NCBI GenBank assembly: GCA_003427395.1
Contig: BFEA01000053.1
Coordinates: 2,553,711 to 2,617,710, forward strand
Direction: 5' to 3'
From: Chara braunii
Taxonomy: Eukaryota; Streptophyta; Charophyceae; Charales; Characeae
DNA length: 64,000 nucleotides
Of the stretch, positions 32,380 to 43,924 are shown piece after piece; the stretch's first letter is position 1, and each line of letters starts with the position of its first letter. The notes under the pieces are model-generated. The model made no database searches, was not told the DNA's origin, and saw nothing but the letters and a program-made list of their open reading frames with translations. A program made the position numbers and the translations under genes.

Positions 32380-32574
32380 GGGGAATCTGTTTTTTTAAAT
32401 AGAAAGAATATCCTTATTATGTTAATGTCAATTGAGTTAATGTTACTTGCTGTCAATTTGAACTTTTTAGTCTTTTTTGTTTATCTGGATGACATGATGG
32501 GTCAATTATTTGCTTTATTCGTATTAACTGTAGCTGCTGCAGAATCTGCTATTGGGCTCGCTATTCTCATGATA
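32380..32574 (+). pseudogene. nad4L: Mitochondrial nad4L fragment (NADH dehydrogenase subunit 4L) in nuclear DNA
   Basis: The 65-codon open stretch reads [20 protein letters not shown], then [18 protein letters not shown] and [16 protein letters not shown]. This is the central part of plant mitochondrial ND4L, a small membrane subunit of respiratory complex I with three helices and a conserved Glu in the second. The start (about 20 residues) and the end (after GLAIL) of the usual roughly 100-residue protein are missing. The flanks are nuclear repeats, so this is a transferred piece (NUMT) or a captured transcript, not a working gene. It happens to be in frame with unrelated upstream sequence, giving a chance 170-residue reading. 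Confidence 0.88.
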
Positions 32575-34740
32575 CGATGCTGTCACAACGCGACATCAAT
32601 GTCTACAAAAATCGTTCATGGAATCATGCTCGTCATACATAGTCTCCCAATGTCCCAATCACAAAGAAGAGAATGAGAAAGGTGGGAGAAATTCCAGGGA
32701 GGAGGAGGAGAGTTTTCACAAGAATCGACGAAGCCGAACCCCTCTTTAGCCCACTTCCTCCTCGGGTGCTCCCACGCACTCGCCACGTAAGCAGTAAAGT
32801 TCTCCCCTGACAATCTCTCACACATGATGAACAGGTCACAACAAGGCGCCCATCCTGCAGCCATGTCAGCAGCAGCCCTAGAGGATGGCGCAGGTCCCTC
32901 ATCACTCAACCAATCTCACAGTCCAGGTCCTCCTACTCCTCGCTCTCTCTCCCGTCAATGTTGCAATCAATGTGGCAATGGCCACGTCAGCATAATCACC
33001 CACAAGGCTGGGGCCCGTACACAGAGAAATGGCGCCAGCATAAATCTCCGGCAGCCTCATGTCGTCGCACTAGCATCAAGCCAGCGTCAAGCAGAACGCA
33101 CAAGACTGAATGATCTCCAAAGAAGGGCTGGGTCTTATGTTGACCAGCCTCTGCTCTCCACAGGGCGACGACCCGGATCAATCTGAAGCCAATGGCCTGG
33201 ATGCGGTGCAGTTGCAGATTTCCCACTTGTCCTGCTTGGACCGGATACTTTTGGATACCTGCAGACAATCAATGATGCATATCTTATCGACGGCCGTGGC
33301 TGACCAGCGGGTTGACTTCTGACTTTTGGCCGTGGTCTTCTCAAGGTCAACTGTCCCCCGTAAGGCCTGTGAAGGCCGTTTTTGGCCTGGCCCAAGGTAC
33401 CCCTTGGCCTTAGGCCATGTTCTCAGACTTGGGCGTGGCTCTTGCCCTCTCGTGCGGGCCTTTGACCACATGTTACAACCCCTGGCCCACGTTCATGCAG
33501 GTTTTGAACTTCATATCATTTTTTTTTGCAACTGGACAAGTAGTCCGCCATAGCCTCGGCCTTGATGGAGTGAGAGAGGAGGAAGGCCATGGCTATGGTG
33601 GACCTCATATTGTGCCAGCAGTATTAAGAGGGATTCGGACATTGATTCTGGTTCAGCAATTCATCGTTATTATCAGCCATTCATCGTTATTATTATTACT
33701 ATTTATTGTTTGAATAAGGGGAGGAGATGAGGACGAGAAGTTGGTTGGCGAAGAATGAAAAATTGTCTTTGGTCCTTCGCTGGTGTGCATCTTCTTCTTC
33801 TTCTTTCTTCCCTTTTCTTCTCCTTCGTTACCTCTCTCTCCTCTCAAGTTTATTCATTTCTTTTTGCAACTGGATGGCATTGTACTTTCTTGTGAATTTG
33901 CACTTCGAAATTGGCCAGGATCGTAACAGACCTATATAACTCGTTGATATTTCCATGTGTGCGGTCATTGTTGCACTGCCTTTACTTGTGAATTTTGTCA
34001 TTCATGGTTGGTTTCAAAGCATCCATAATGATTTATTTACGCTTCATCATGGCTCCAATACCTTTGTGGCTGTGCAGGTTGCCAGGTTAAGATTATTGGG
34101 TGATTACCACCATTCGACGCGGATAGCATTTGTGGAGTTTGTGATGGTGAGCTTGATACGGACAGTCTGTTAAACCCTCAGTTGCCTATAGTTTTGGTGT
34201 TTTTGTGCAACGAGAGAAGGCAACATTGAATATCATCCATTTGGAACCAAGTCAAACATACTGGACTGTTAGATGTACTTACGACACTCGTGGAGAGGTG
34301 ATAGGCGCTGCTCGTGTTTTCAGGGGGGCGATCATTTCACGCCGATGTGTTTGTGTGTGATGAGGTGTGTGTGTGTGTCCGCACGCATGATTGCTGGCAG
34401 GCGACAGCCGGTCGTGCGTGTGTGTGTGCCTGTGTGTGTTCTGCTGTCTGCGGCACACAGGTTGAAAAACTACCACAACATGGTACACTGCTATCGGCAA
34501 TACCTGGATTTATTTCAACTGTGGCCTCCCACAGAAAGTGATCACCACCCGATACAAGGGATGAAAATGAATAAATGCATAAAAGTGTGGAAGAATGTAG
34601 CCAGATAGTTGTGTGTCGAACGGGAAGCAGAATTTACCAAGATACACTCTAAATAAGAGCAAAGCAATGAACCCAATTGACAATGTCAGGCCCCATCTCA
34701 CCTCCACCATGAATGTATCCAATGCCCCCCTTGTATATGG
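32575..34740. other. No gene recognised
   Basis: A GC-richer part (32700-33500), a T-rich part (33640-33900) and a GT-rich microsatellite-like stretch (34340-34440). If 32366 is an LTR end on the minus strand, the LTR would lie in this interval, but I could not find its other end. Confidence 0.4.
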
Positions 34741-34745
34741 CACTC

Positions 34746-35747
34746 TGCAATCAGACTCGCTCTCATTCACACTTCACATGTATGTAAACAGATTGCGCAG
34801 CAAACTGGCGACGTGCGCCCACTTAAAACACAGAGATATGGCAAACAAGAACACAGTTCAGATACAACTCGCTTCAGATGGCTATGGCGACTCAGCACCC
34901 GTACAAGTCTCTGTTTGTCACTCACTCGTCGCTGCTTAACACACACAGGATCAGCCTGGATATCCCACACGCATACACTGCACACTCACGCACTCATACA
35001 CTGAACTCTATCCACAGCTATGGCGGCTATGACCGCTGCTAACCTATCGCTATGGCTAAGCTCCTTCTCTCTTGCCCACTTCGTCCTCGGGCTCACTGCA
35101 GCCCACCTCGCACAAGTCGCTGTGGCAGCGCTTCCGCATGGCTCACGCAGGAATGAATGAATGGCTGGACGCTGCCCTTTGATTTATACTTCTGTAGTTC
35201 GTTGGTCTGGCCCTTTCCCTTGCCCGTGGTGCACACAGTCCCATGTGGTACTTGCTTGAGTGGACTAGGACTGACTGGGACCGGTACTACTGACTGCATG
35301 GGTTTGCACTGCCAACTCGATGCAGTCGCACTGCCGACGTACTGCAGTTAGGCTCACCACTTGCCCACTTGCCGACTTGCCTCAGCCAAAACGTGAGCAA
35401 CTTCGAAAGGCCACTACTAGGACCTTCCGGAAGTCTGGGTCCTGGCCTTTCGAAGACTGTAGCAGCTACGACCTTGACCCTTCAGGACTGTAGCAGCTAC
35501 AACCTTGACCTTTCAGAAGTTCTACAGCTAGGACTTCTAGAACCCCCTAAGACTTCTACTCGACAGATCTACAGATCGAACCCCTGCTACCTACGGACCC
35601 TACGACAGACTACCAACTGTTACAAATACACAAGTCACGGGTTCAACTCTCGGGGTTGACACGAATACTGTACACAGGTAAGGTGATGACTAGGGATCGA
35701 GCCCTGGGATCTGCACTCGCTACTGCTAACAGGTGAAAACCGTTTCA
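34746..35747 (-). mobile_element. Solo LTR of the element 1/2 family
   Basis: On the minus strand it runs TGAAACGGTTTTCACC (35747 down) to GATTGCA (34746), 1002 bp, with the family TATA box near 35182-35188. The 4-bp ACTC precedes it (34742-34745) and follows it (35748-35751), a perfect target duplication. No primer site follows the LTR end and no internal sequence is present, so recombination between two LTRs probably removed the rest. Confidence 0.93.
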
Positions 35748-35759
35748 ACTCAGCCCCCA

Positions 35760-36188
35760 GACTACAATCAGACAGCTTCTATACTAGCCTGTGAACCTAA
35801 AGGCTCGACTAGGTTTACTTCAGCAGCAACCCGATGTACATGAAGCACCACTGATGCAGACCTCTGACAACACCAGGTACGCCCCTCGTGCTCCGCCCAT
35901 CACCCAAGCTTCTGCCTCACAGGCTCTCCTTTCCTCACCCAAAGATCTCCGCCAAGCCCCACTGGCTTCATGCGCAAGCAGCCCGTCTATGGCCGCTGTG
36001 TCTCAGCAGCTTTGTGTCCCTGCGCCCGTGCACCCGTCCTCCTGGCCAGCGCCCGACCCCCCCTCATGGTGAAGCAGTGCTGTCACACGAAGCAGCCAGC
36101 CAGAATGTGTTCTGGCCGTGGGAAGGCACATTCCTTTGTGGAAGAGTGCTGGCTGGCGTGGGCCTGTTTGAACTGGCGTGGCCTGTCC
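35760..36188 (-). repeat. R1 copy, left part (interrupted by element 2)
   Basis: ACACCAGGTACGCCCC near 35870, TTCCTTTGTGGAA near 36130 and GGCGTGGGCCTG match R1 landmarks at 8824 and 9126. It continues at 44899 after element 2. Confidence 0.6.
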
Positions 36189-37111
36189 TGAAATGGTTTT
36201 CACCTTTGCAGTAGCGGATGCAGATCTCAGGGCTCGATCCCTAGACCTCACTCACCCATGTACAGTACCCCTATGTGTTTGAATCCGTGGCCTGCGTCTT
36301 AGGAAGCTGCTGTCGTCCGTCATAGGCCAGTGTAGTTGTCGGGTCTTGAACTGTAGTCCTGTCGAGTAGAGGTCAAGTTTTGTAGCAGAGGTCGTAGCTG
36401 TAGTAGTTCTGAAGGGTCAAGGTCGTAGCTGCTACAGTCCTGAAAGGTCAAGGTCGTAGCTGCTACAGTGTTCGAAAGGCCAAGCCCACAGACTTTCGGA
36501 ACGTCCGGAAGTGGCCTTTCGAAGTTGTACGTTGGCGGTGCGACTGCATCAAGTTGGCAGTGCAAACCCATGCAGTCAGCAGTACCGGTCCCAGTCAGTC
36601 ACAGTCCAGTCAAGCAAGTACCGTGTGGGACTGTGTGCACCAAGGGCATTGGAAAGGGGCAGACCAACGAGTTACAGAAGTATAAATTAAGAGGCAGCGC
36701 CCAGCCATTCATTCACTCCTGCGTGAGCCATGCGGAAGCGCTGCTTGAGCGACTTGTGCGAGGTGGTCTGCAGAGTGCCCGAAGACGAAGTGGGCAGAGT
36801 GGAGGTTGCGTAGCCATAGCCGCTGTAGGTGGTAGGTGAGTATAGTGTGGGCATGTGTGTGATACAGTGTGTTGCGTGTGGGATATCCAGGGTGATCCTG
36901 AGTTGAGGGTGTGTGAACAGTGGAGTTGAGCACAGTGACGAACAGAGAGTTGTACAGGCGCTGATGCGCCATAGCCTTTTGAAGTGAGCATGTATCTGAA
37001 TTGTGTTTCCGACTTCCATATCTCTGAGCTTTGAGTGGGCGCTTGTCGCCAGTTTGGTGTGCTATCTGTTTACATGCATGTGAAGGAAGAAAGAAAGCGA
37101 GTCTGATTGCA
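36189..37111 (+). repeat. 5' LTR of element 2
   Basis: TGAAATGGTTTTCACC to GATTGCA, 923 bp. It differs from the 3' LTR by point changes and indels: it lacks about 50 bp present at 44262-44310, and it has GTCCAGTCAAGCAAGTACC near 36605 where the 3' copy is shorter. TATAAAT is at 36681-36687. Confidence 0.93.
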
Positions 37112-37112
37112 T

Positions 37113-37126
37113 TGGTATCGGAGCTG
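37113..37126 (+). other. Primer-binding site of element 2
   Basis: TGGTATCGGAGCTGG begins two bases after the LTR end. It differs by one base in the first twelve from the site expected for plant tRNA-iMet. Confidence 0.85.
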
Positions 37127-37220
37127 GTACCCGCTATTCCATGCGCGATCGCCGTTGAAGGAGAAGTCCGCCATAGCTGATTTGCGGAGGAAGAACGATG
37201 CCGCGCGCACCTGCAAAGAA

Positions 37221-37227
37221 GACAACC

Positions 37228-37271
<44 letters not shown>

Positions 37272-37508
37272 AGCGATACAAGATTGGTTGTGCAGTCCAA
37301 CAAAGGAGAAGGTGGCGGCCATAGCCGCCGAGCTCGGACACCGAGGGACGAAGGAGGAACAGTGGTAGAGAAGGAGGGAGAGACCAAGAGGAGTAAGGAA
37401 ACCATAGCCGAGGAAGGTGAAGGGAGAGACGGAAAAAAAAAGAGAGAGAAAGAAGATAACCGGGGTGGAAGAAGAAAGAGGCGAAAAAAAAAAAAAAAAA
37501 AAAAAAAA
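37221..37508 (+). repeat. GA and poly(A) tracts in element 2 leader
   Basis: GA repeats at about 37221-37270 and an A run at 37484-37508, in the same order as in element 1. Confidence 0.9.
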
Positions 37509-38299
37509 GAGAGAGGAAGAAGATAGCCGGGGTGGAAGAAGAAAGGGGCGATGAAGGAGAAAGGAAGGAGGGAGAAGAGAAAGCGGAGGTTGGTGAGGAA
37601 GAAGAAGGCGGCGGCCATAGCCGGGCGAAGTGCTGATCGGCGGAGTTGACCGGAGTTGATCAAGTGTTGACCGGCGGAGTTGACCGGAGTTGAGCGGGGG
37701 TTGACCATAGTGTTGACCAAGGTGCAGACCGACGTTGACTAAGCGTTGACCAAGCGTTGACCGGAGCTGTTGACCGTCAGTTTGACCAAGCTGGAGTTGC
37801 TATATTCTCGCCAAGCCTTCAGCCTATCCCCTCGCCCTATGGATGTGCACACACCCTGTGGTAATTGCTGAGTCTGTTTGTCTCTTCTTTCTGCATCGAG
37901 TCTCTTCTGTCGAGGTGTAGGAACTCTATGTATGAAGGATAGGGCCTTGTTGACCAAACCCACACGGGCTGAGTAGGGCTAAAGACTGTGTCTGACGACA
38001 CGACTGTCCCGACGGGCTGCTCGGTGTGGCACGGTAGGCCCAAAATCCGAGTTGTGGGCTGCACAACAGGCCCTCTAAGTCTTGAGAGGACTTGCTGATC
38101 GCGTCGTCCTGTTTGCGACGTTAAATAATTCCTGAGGAGTTACGGGGGATCTCCTTAAATGCCTCCTGATCAGTCGTGAGTCCTGTAGTGACGGCCATAG
38201 TTTAGGCCCAGGCTAGTGACCCTAGTTGACAGGATCCTGTGCGGATTCTATGGTCCATAGATTGAGTCAGTTAGGTTGTGTTAGTCAGGGGTCTCTCTG

Positions 38300-40130
38300 G
38301 GGCGAAGTTAAAGATAATAGCGGAGAGCAGGCGGCGAAGAACAAAAAGTTGGAGGAGGAGATGAAAAGAATACAACAAGAGGTGAAGGCTGCAGAAGAAG
38401 AGCAGCAGCAGCTAGAAGAAGAAGAATAGGCCCTTGAAAGGAGGTGTGAGGAAGAGGAGAGAGCAGTGGCGCGAAGGAGGATGACCCGTGGGTGGAGAAG
38501 AAGATAAGCGAGTGGGTGGCTAATTTATCTTTGGGAGAAGATGAGAAGGCGATGTTGTATGTGCCTCAGGAGGAGAAGGAAGCAGCAACAAGGGAGCTCG
38601 AAGCAGCGAGTGATCCCTTGGAACGCTAGACAATAGAAAATGAGAGAAGTTGGAGTGGAAACTACGTCTGGCGAGAGAGAAGAAGAGGAGGACGGAGGAG
38701 GCTAACCGGATGGACTGGGAAGTGGAAAGCTTACATTCGTGCAGGCAAGAGGTAGAGGCCCAGCCTGATATACAGGCTAAGTTGGACAAGATCCTTGGGA
38801 GCATTGAGCTCCTAGGCCGGGCCTGGACCGAACACCATCAGTCTGTTAGGGACCAAGAAATGGCCCTCCATTCCATCCGGACTGGGTTTAGAGAGTTTGC
38901 GCGCGACGTGATGACTCACGTCGGGACCGAAATTAAGAAGATGAAGAAAGGCGCAGAGAAATTTTGTGCAGGTGCCATTGAGGGTGCCAAAGTAGGAGCC
39001 GCGTCAGGGAGTGAGGGTCGTACCCGCAAAGAGCCTGTTAAGCTCAAGTTTCCTAACTCTTATGGTGGACAAAAGGAGGAGAATTTCGATAATTGGGAGG
39101 CTAGCGTCAACAATTATGTATATTTACAGCATATATTACCTGAGGAACAAGTCTTTATAGGCATGCCCTGAAGGATGAAGCGGCTAGTTTTGCCAGGTCC
39201 CTCGCGCGAGCAACCAGTTGTGAAAACAACATGGTTGCATATTCCAAAATTACCCCCCTTCCTCGTTTCTTCAAACTCCTGAGAGAGAGGTTCGCTGACG
39301 TCACGCTAGGCGTCAGGGCCTCTAACAAGCTGCAAACAATCCACTCCAAGAGCACTCAAGGCAGTGATGGATGATCTGGTAGCCATCCTAGACCACGGGG
39401 TCACTGAGACCCAGTTAGTTAACTTGTTTTATCGTGCCATGCTAGAGCCCTTGCTAGGGCATTTCTTTGAAAAGACCCAACAGGCGAACATTACGTACGA
39501 TGCGCTAAGTAGAGAAGTGGTTCTGTTCGAGGCGAAATCCATACCAGTTTCCACTTTCTGGCACAAGGATTTGGATAAAGGGAAAAAAGAAAAGGACAAA
39601 GTCCCCTACAGTCTCGGGTCAGGTTAGGGCCAAGGATCATCTGATCCTTACGTTAGATGAGGGTGGTACGGACAAAGTCCCCTACAGTCAGATTGAGTGG
39701 GGGCTAGAGGAGGATGTCAGTAGTGTAGGTCAAGGGAGGATGTACGTTGCTGTTGGGGCTGGAGGGAGGCCGTAAGGTAGAGGAGGAGGCCAGGGCCAAG
39801 GGGGCCGGGCCATGGGAGGTCGAGGTCCACAGGGGGTTAGCGGCCAAAGGAACCGCCAAGAGGGAGGTAGGGGTCAAGGTCCTCCGCCGAATTGTTTGGG
39901 TCCCAGTCGATCACCACAGCACAGAGGTGGAGGCTCACCTCAACGGAAAGGAGGTTGGCACCCATGTTGGCCACATGGCCGGCCTTGGGAAGATTTGGGC
40001 TTGGACCAGAGTGTATGGCAGCAGGGGCAGTGTATTTACTGCAGTGACCCTGCCCATATCATTAAATATTGTCCAAAGTATAAGGAAGCCCGTTTCGCTG
40101 CCCAAGGGTCAAAAGGCAGCTGCCGGTAGG
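38300..40130 (+). pseudogene. Gag polyprotein of element 2, broken
   Basis: The MVETRGG start seen in element 1 is gone; homology begins in the charged coiled-coil part (KNKKLEEEMKRIQQEVKAAE near 38340). The frame 38650-39171 holds the capsid-like region, with PVKLKFPNSYGG and ENFDNWEASVNNY. A frameshift at about 39165 breaks it, and it resumes at 39364 (MDDLVAILDHGVTETQLVNL). A further break near 39600 follows a short local duplication (AAAGTCCCCTACAGTC twice). The Gly/Arg-rich linker and a perfect CCHC knuckle CIYCSDPAHIIKYC (about 40028-40069) end the region. Confidence 0.85.
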
Positions 40131-40167
40131 GGTCGCAATTGCCCTTACCACCACGCCATGTGGGGAA

Positions 40168-40949
40168 GTGTGCGCGCACCACCAGGAAACTCCCACACCA
40201 CATGAGCCTATGGCAGAGTTTGCAGGCCAGTGCCTAGTTAGCTGTCCAGAGACTGCATGTGTTAGAGTCTCTCTAGGCACTTCCCTCACAGGTCTGGCAG
40301 AAAAGTTGAAGGAGAGGATGCCGGCCTGGGCCAAAATGAAGAAAGAAAGTAAGGGACAACTAGTTTTAGTAGATTTAGAAGTTTTCAGGAGTAGAGTGGG
40401 GCCCCTTATAGATACAGGGGCTACCCGTAGTTATATTAGCCGTAGAGCATTGAACAAGCTGAGGCTAGGTTTGAAAGTCCAGAAATTGGAGGACCCCAGA
40501 GTCAATATCCTCGCAGACAATCTCACGATGGGTGTCGAGGATTATGTAGAGGGAGTCCAGGCGTATCTTCGCCTAGAAAAGGATGGGAAGGTGGAGGAAG
40601 TTCTCCATTCATTGACTCTCCTCGTAGAGGACAACCTCCCTTTCGATATAGTCCTAGGTATGGACTGGGGAGAGGCAGCAGGTGCCACACTCCACTTAAG
40701 AGAGCAAATCGCACGATGCGTGTCGAGGATTACGTAGAGGGAGTCCAGGCGTATCTTCGCCTAGAAAAGGATGGGAAGGTAGAGAAAGTTCTCCATTCCT
40801 CGACTCTCCTCGTAGAGGACAACCTCCCTTTCGATATAGTCCTAGGTATGGATTGGGGAGAGGCAGCAGGTGCCACACTCCACTTAGCCCGTCAGGTGAG
40901 GTCAAGACTGCCCGCCTGTTCCATGTGTCAGGGGTGGACAACTCCCTGA
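40168..40949 (+). pseudogene. Aspartic protease of element 2 with internal duplication
   Basis: The frame 40168-40737 carries the active-site block LIDTGATRSYISRRAL (DSG changed to DTG, which retropepsins also use) and DIVLGMDWGEAAG. Then 188 bp (from 40525) are repeated from 40713, so the C-terminal half, including DIVLGMDWGEAAG, occurs twice. Because 188 is not a multiple of three, the second half is out of frame with the first, and the polyprotein is broken here. Confidence 0.88.
40525..40887 (+). repeat. 188-bp tandem duplication in protease
   Basis: ACGATGGGTGTCGAGGATTA at 40525 recurs as ACGATGCGTGTCGAGGATTA at 40713. The two units differ at only a few bases, so the duplication is young relative to the decay of the element. 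Confidence 0.95.
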
Positions 40950-42036
40950 CACATTGTTGTCTCAGTGTTCTCGCGTTTGCGCGATTAGCGAGGAAGGAGC
41001 AATTAGAGGAGCAGGTCTTCGTAGCCTACGTGAGGCCTGTCACTGAGCCTGAAGAGGATAAGCCAATGGATCCAACCATTGCCAAGCTGCTGGAAGAATT
41101 TAAGGACTTAGCAGAGCCGCCGACAGTAGTAGTGCCGTGGTCGATCCAACTCCGTATAGAGATAGAGCCTGGCAGTAGGACTCCTAAGGGAGTGGTTTAC
41201 AGGATGTCCCCGAGGGAGTTAGAGGAGTTGCGCAAGCAGTTGGATGAACTCCTCGAAAAGGGTTGGATTAGACCCAGTTTGTCTCCTTTTGGAGCACCAG
41301 TGTTATTTATCCCCAAAAAGGAGGGAGAGTTAACTATGTGTATAGATTATAGTTACCTCTCTTAGATCGAGTGCAGGGCTGGAAATATTTTTCGAAGATA
41401 GATTTGAAGTCTGGATATCATCAAATAGAGGTTCATCTTGATGACTTGTACAAGACTTCTTTCTGGACTAGATATGGGCATTATGAGTTCATGGTGATGC
41501 CCTTTGGACTGACGAATGCGCCAGCCACATTTCAGCGTTGTATGAACGATGTGTTCAGGCCTTGGCTAGATAGATTTGTAGTTGACTATTTAGATGACAT
41601 ATTAGTATTCAGGAAGACCCTCCAAGAGCATCAGGGTCATTTGAGGCAGGTCTTGGAGAAGCTGAGAGAGGCCAACTTCAAGATCAATACGAAGAAGTGT
41701 GAGTGGGCCAAGACACAAGTTTTGTACTTGGGCCACGTTTTAGACGGAGATTGGATTAAGCCCGAGGATAGCAAGATAACGGCAGTTCGAGATTGGCCAA
41801 CGCCGCGCACACTGAAAGAATTGCGGCCGTTTTTAGGCCTAGCTAACTATTATAGAAAGTTCGTGAGAAACTTTTCTACTATCGCCGCTCCCCTTCACAG
41901 GTTGTTAAAAAAAGAAGCGATTTGGACGTGGGACAAAGATTGTATGTCCGCTCTTAAGAAGTTAAAGCGCGCATTGATAGAGTACCCTGTCCTCAAGGTA
42001 GCATATCCGTCCTTGCCATTTGTCGTCACCACTTGA
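40890..42036 (+). pseudogene. Reverse transcriptase of element 2, internally deleted
   Basis: The first frame to 41365 carries HVSGVDNSLTHCCLS, YRMSPRELEELRKQLDELLE and GWIRPSLSPFGAPVLFIPKK, then MCIDYS and a stop. About 53 bp (the RGLNAITVKNAEPLSTID block of element 1) are deleted. The second frame 41371-42036 has FSKIDLKSGYHQI, MPFGLTNAPATFQRCMND and the catalytic YLDDILVF, plus the connection LANYYRKFVRNFST. It stops at the RNase H start, where TTDAS is lost (GTCACCACTTGAG). Confidence 0.9.
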
Positions 42037-42101
42037 GTCAATATGGTATAGGCATTGTGTTGCAGCAGGACAATGACAATGGCTAGAGACCCGTAGAGTT
42101 C

Positions 42102-42422
42102 ATGTCAGCGAGGATGCCCTTAGAGCAGGTAGCCACCTCAACGTATGAGAGAGAACTCTACGCTCTCAGGCAGGCTTTAGAACATTGGAAACACTACCTG
42201 CTTGGGAGGCACTTCAAAGTATATTCAGACCACGAGACTCTTAGGTGGCTGAAAACGCAGGCCAAGATGACACCTAAGCTAACTAGGTGGGCCGCTGAAA
42301 TAGACCAGTATGACTTCGAGCTCAAACCAGTCGAGGGCAAGTATAATGTAGTTGCGGATGCTCTAAGTAGGAGCTATAGTTCACTGCCTGGATGTGAGGA
42401 GAGACCTGCAAGAGAAAGTTAG
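42102..42422 (+). pseudogene. RNase H of element 2, first Asp lost
   Basis: TSTYERELYALRQALEHWKH, YSDHETLRWLKTQAK and YNVVADALSRS are present, giving three of the four usual acidic positions. The first (TTDAS) was removed by a small deletion near 42033, so activity is unlikely. Confidence 0.85.
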
Positions 42423-43398
42423 ACAGACATATGCGCAAGACCCTATTTATAGTGACCTCCTCAAGAAGGTTAAGGAGGCCCCAGAGACCGAACCACATTA
42501 CTGCACTACAAAGGGATTACTGTTTGAGAAAACTGATGTAATAGACCGTCTGTGCATTCCTAATAGTGAGGAGATATGTAGTTTGATCCTAGGGGAATGC
42601 CACGATACAAAGGGACATTTTGGTTGGCAAAAGACTCTAGCCAAGCTGATGCAGGCGTATACTTGGCCAGGAATGAAAGCCGACTGCATAAGGTACGTTT
42701 ACAGTTGCAAAGTCTATCAGAGGAACAAGACAACTACGCGTGCCCCTCTAGGTCTTCTTCGACCCTTGCCTATACCTGATCAGCCTGGCGACTCAGTATT
42801 TATTGATTTCATGGATGCTAGCGTCAAAAGTAGGCATGGAAAGAGCCAAGTCATGGTAATAGTGGATAGATTTAGCAAGTACGCTGTTTTTGTTCCCTTA
42901 CCCACAGAAGCCCGTACAAAGTTTTAGTGATTCAGAAGTTTTTTGACTTTTGGGTTAGTGAGCACTGTATCCCATTGTCCATTGTTAGTGACTGGGACAC
43001 CCAATTTACAAGTCAGAACTGGCAGGAATTAATGAGAGTATACGGGTCAAAGTTGCTAATGTTGTATGGCCGTCACCAAGAGACTAATGGTCAGACTGAG
43101 CAAATGAATAAGATCTTGCAGCAAGTTTGCGCGTGTACATTAGACCAGACCAAGTTAACTGGATGAGACGTTGCCCAAGGTAGCCAGTGCGTATAACAAT
43201 AGCGTGCATTTAGCCACTTGTCGTACTCCCATTGAGTTGCATAGGTCCTTTAGACGGCGTAGACCGTTCGAGGGACTTAATTGGGATCAGATTCATAGGC
43301 TACTGTCCGGTACTAGGGAGTTTGCGATAGAGCACGAGAAAGAGTTAGCTACCGTTGTTGAGAACCTCGTGAAGGCCCAACACAGAATGATAGAATAG
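42394..43398 (+). pseudogene. Integrase of element 2, frameshifted
   Basis: Three successive frames (42394-42927, 42927-43166, 43171-43398) together give the zinc domain ECHDTKGHFGW with CKVYQRNK (the second motif has lost one Cys), FIDFMDASVKSRHGKSQVMV, SIVSDWDTQFTSQNW (first part of the second Asp block) and QETNGQTEQMNKI with the catalytic Glu. Frameshifts lie near 42920 and 43165. Confidence 0.88.
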
Positions 43399-43399
43399 G

Positions 43400-43886
43400 C
43401 TATAACAAGCACCGTCGCCTGTCACAACTTCAAGTAGGCGACTTAGTCTAGGTCAAGTCCAAAGAGTTTGCTCCTGAGGAAAACATTTTGCAGAAGTTAT
43501 TGCCAGCATACAGAGGACCGTGGCCAGTTCTAGAAGTAAAGGGCGGAGAGGATGGACCGTCGTATACAATAGAGATCCCAACACACCTCCACACCTACCC
43601 TGTGTTACGCATCAAAGTTGTCGTGTGTCACAAACAGTTTCCATTAAGAACATCCATGATCCCTCCGGATATGGACGGGAGACATGACATTGAGGGCATT
43701 GTAGGTGAAGCCGTATTCAGAACAGGAGGTCGAGGTCGTCCATAAAAACAGTATAAGGTCCGATTTGCTTATCAGGAACCCGAGGACGACCGCTGGTTGA
43801 CTAGAACTAAACTTCTAGAAACAGCGCCCAACGTAGTTAGAGCCTACGAGAGAGAAAAGAAGAGTAAAGGTCCTGCCTTGGACTAA
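43400..43886 (+). pseudogene. Integrase C-terminus and chromo-like tail of element 2
   Basis: LLPAYRGPWPVLEVKGGEDG is the GPY/F module. Then MIPPDMDGRHDIEGIVGE, GRGRP, a stop at about 43743, KQYKVRFAYQEPEDDRWLTR and a final stop at 43884-43886. Same tail type as element 1. Confidence 0.8.
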
Positions 43887-43924
43887 GCTATTCTTGGAGG
43901 ACCTCGAATTTAGGCCGGAAGGAG

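Noticed and set aside
32164-32676. A single 170-codon protein including the nad4L piece
   Set aside because: The first 72 codons and the last 33 have no homology to ND4L and fall in repeat F and unrelated DNA; the fusion is a chance frame.
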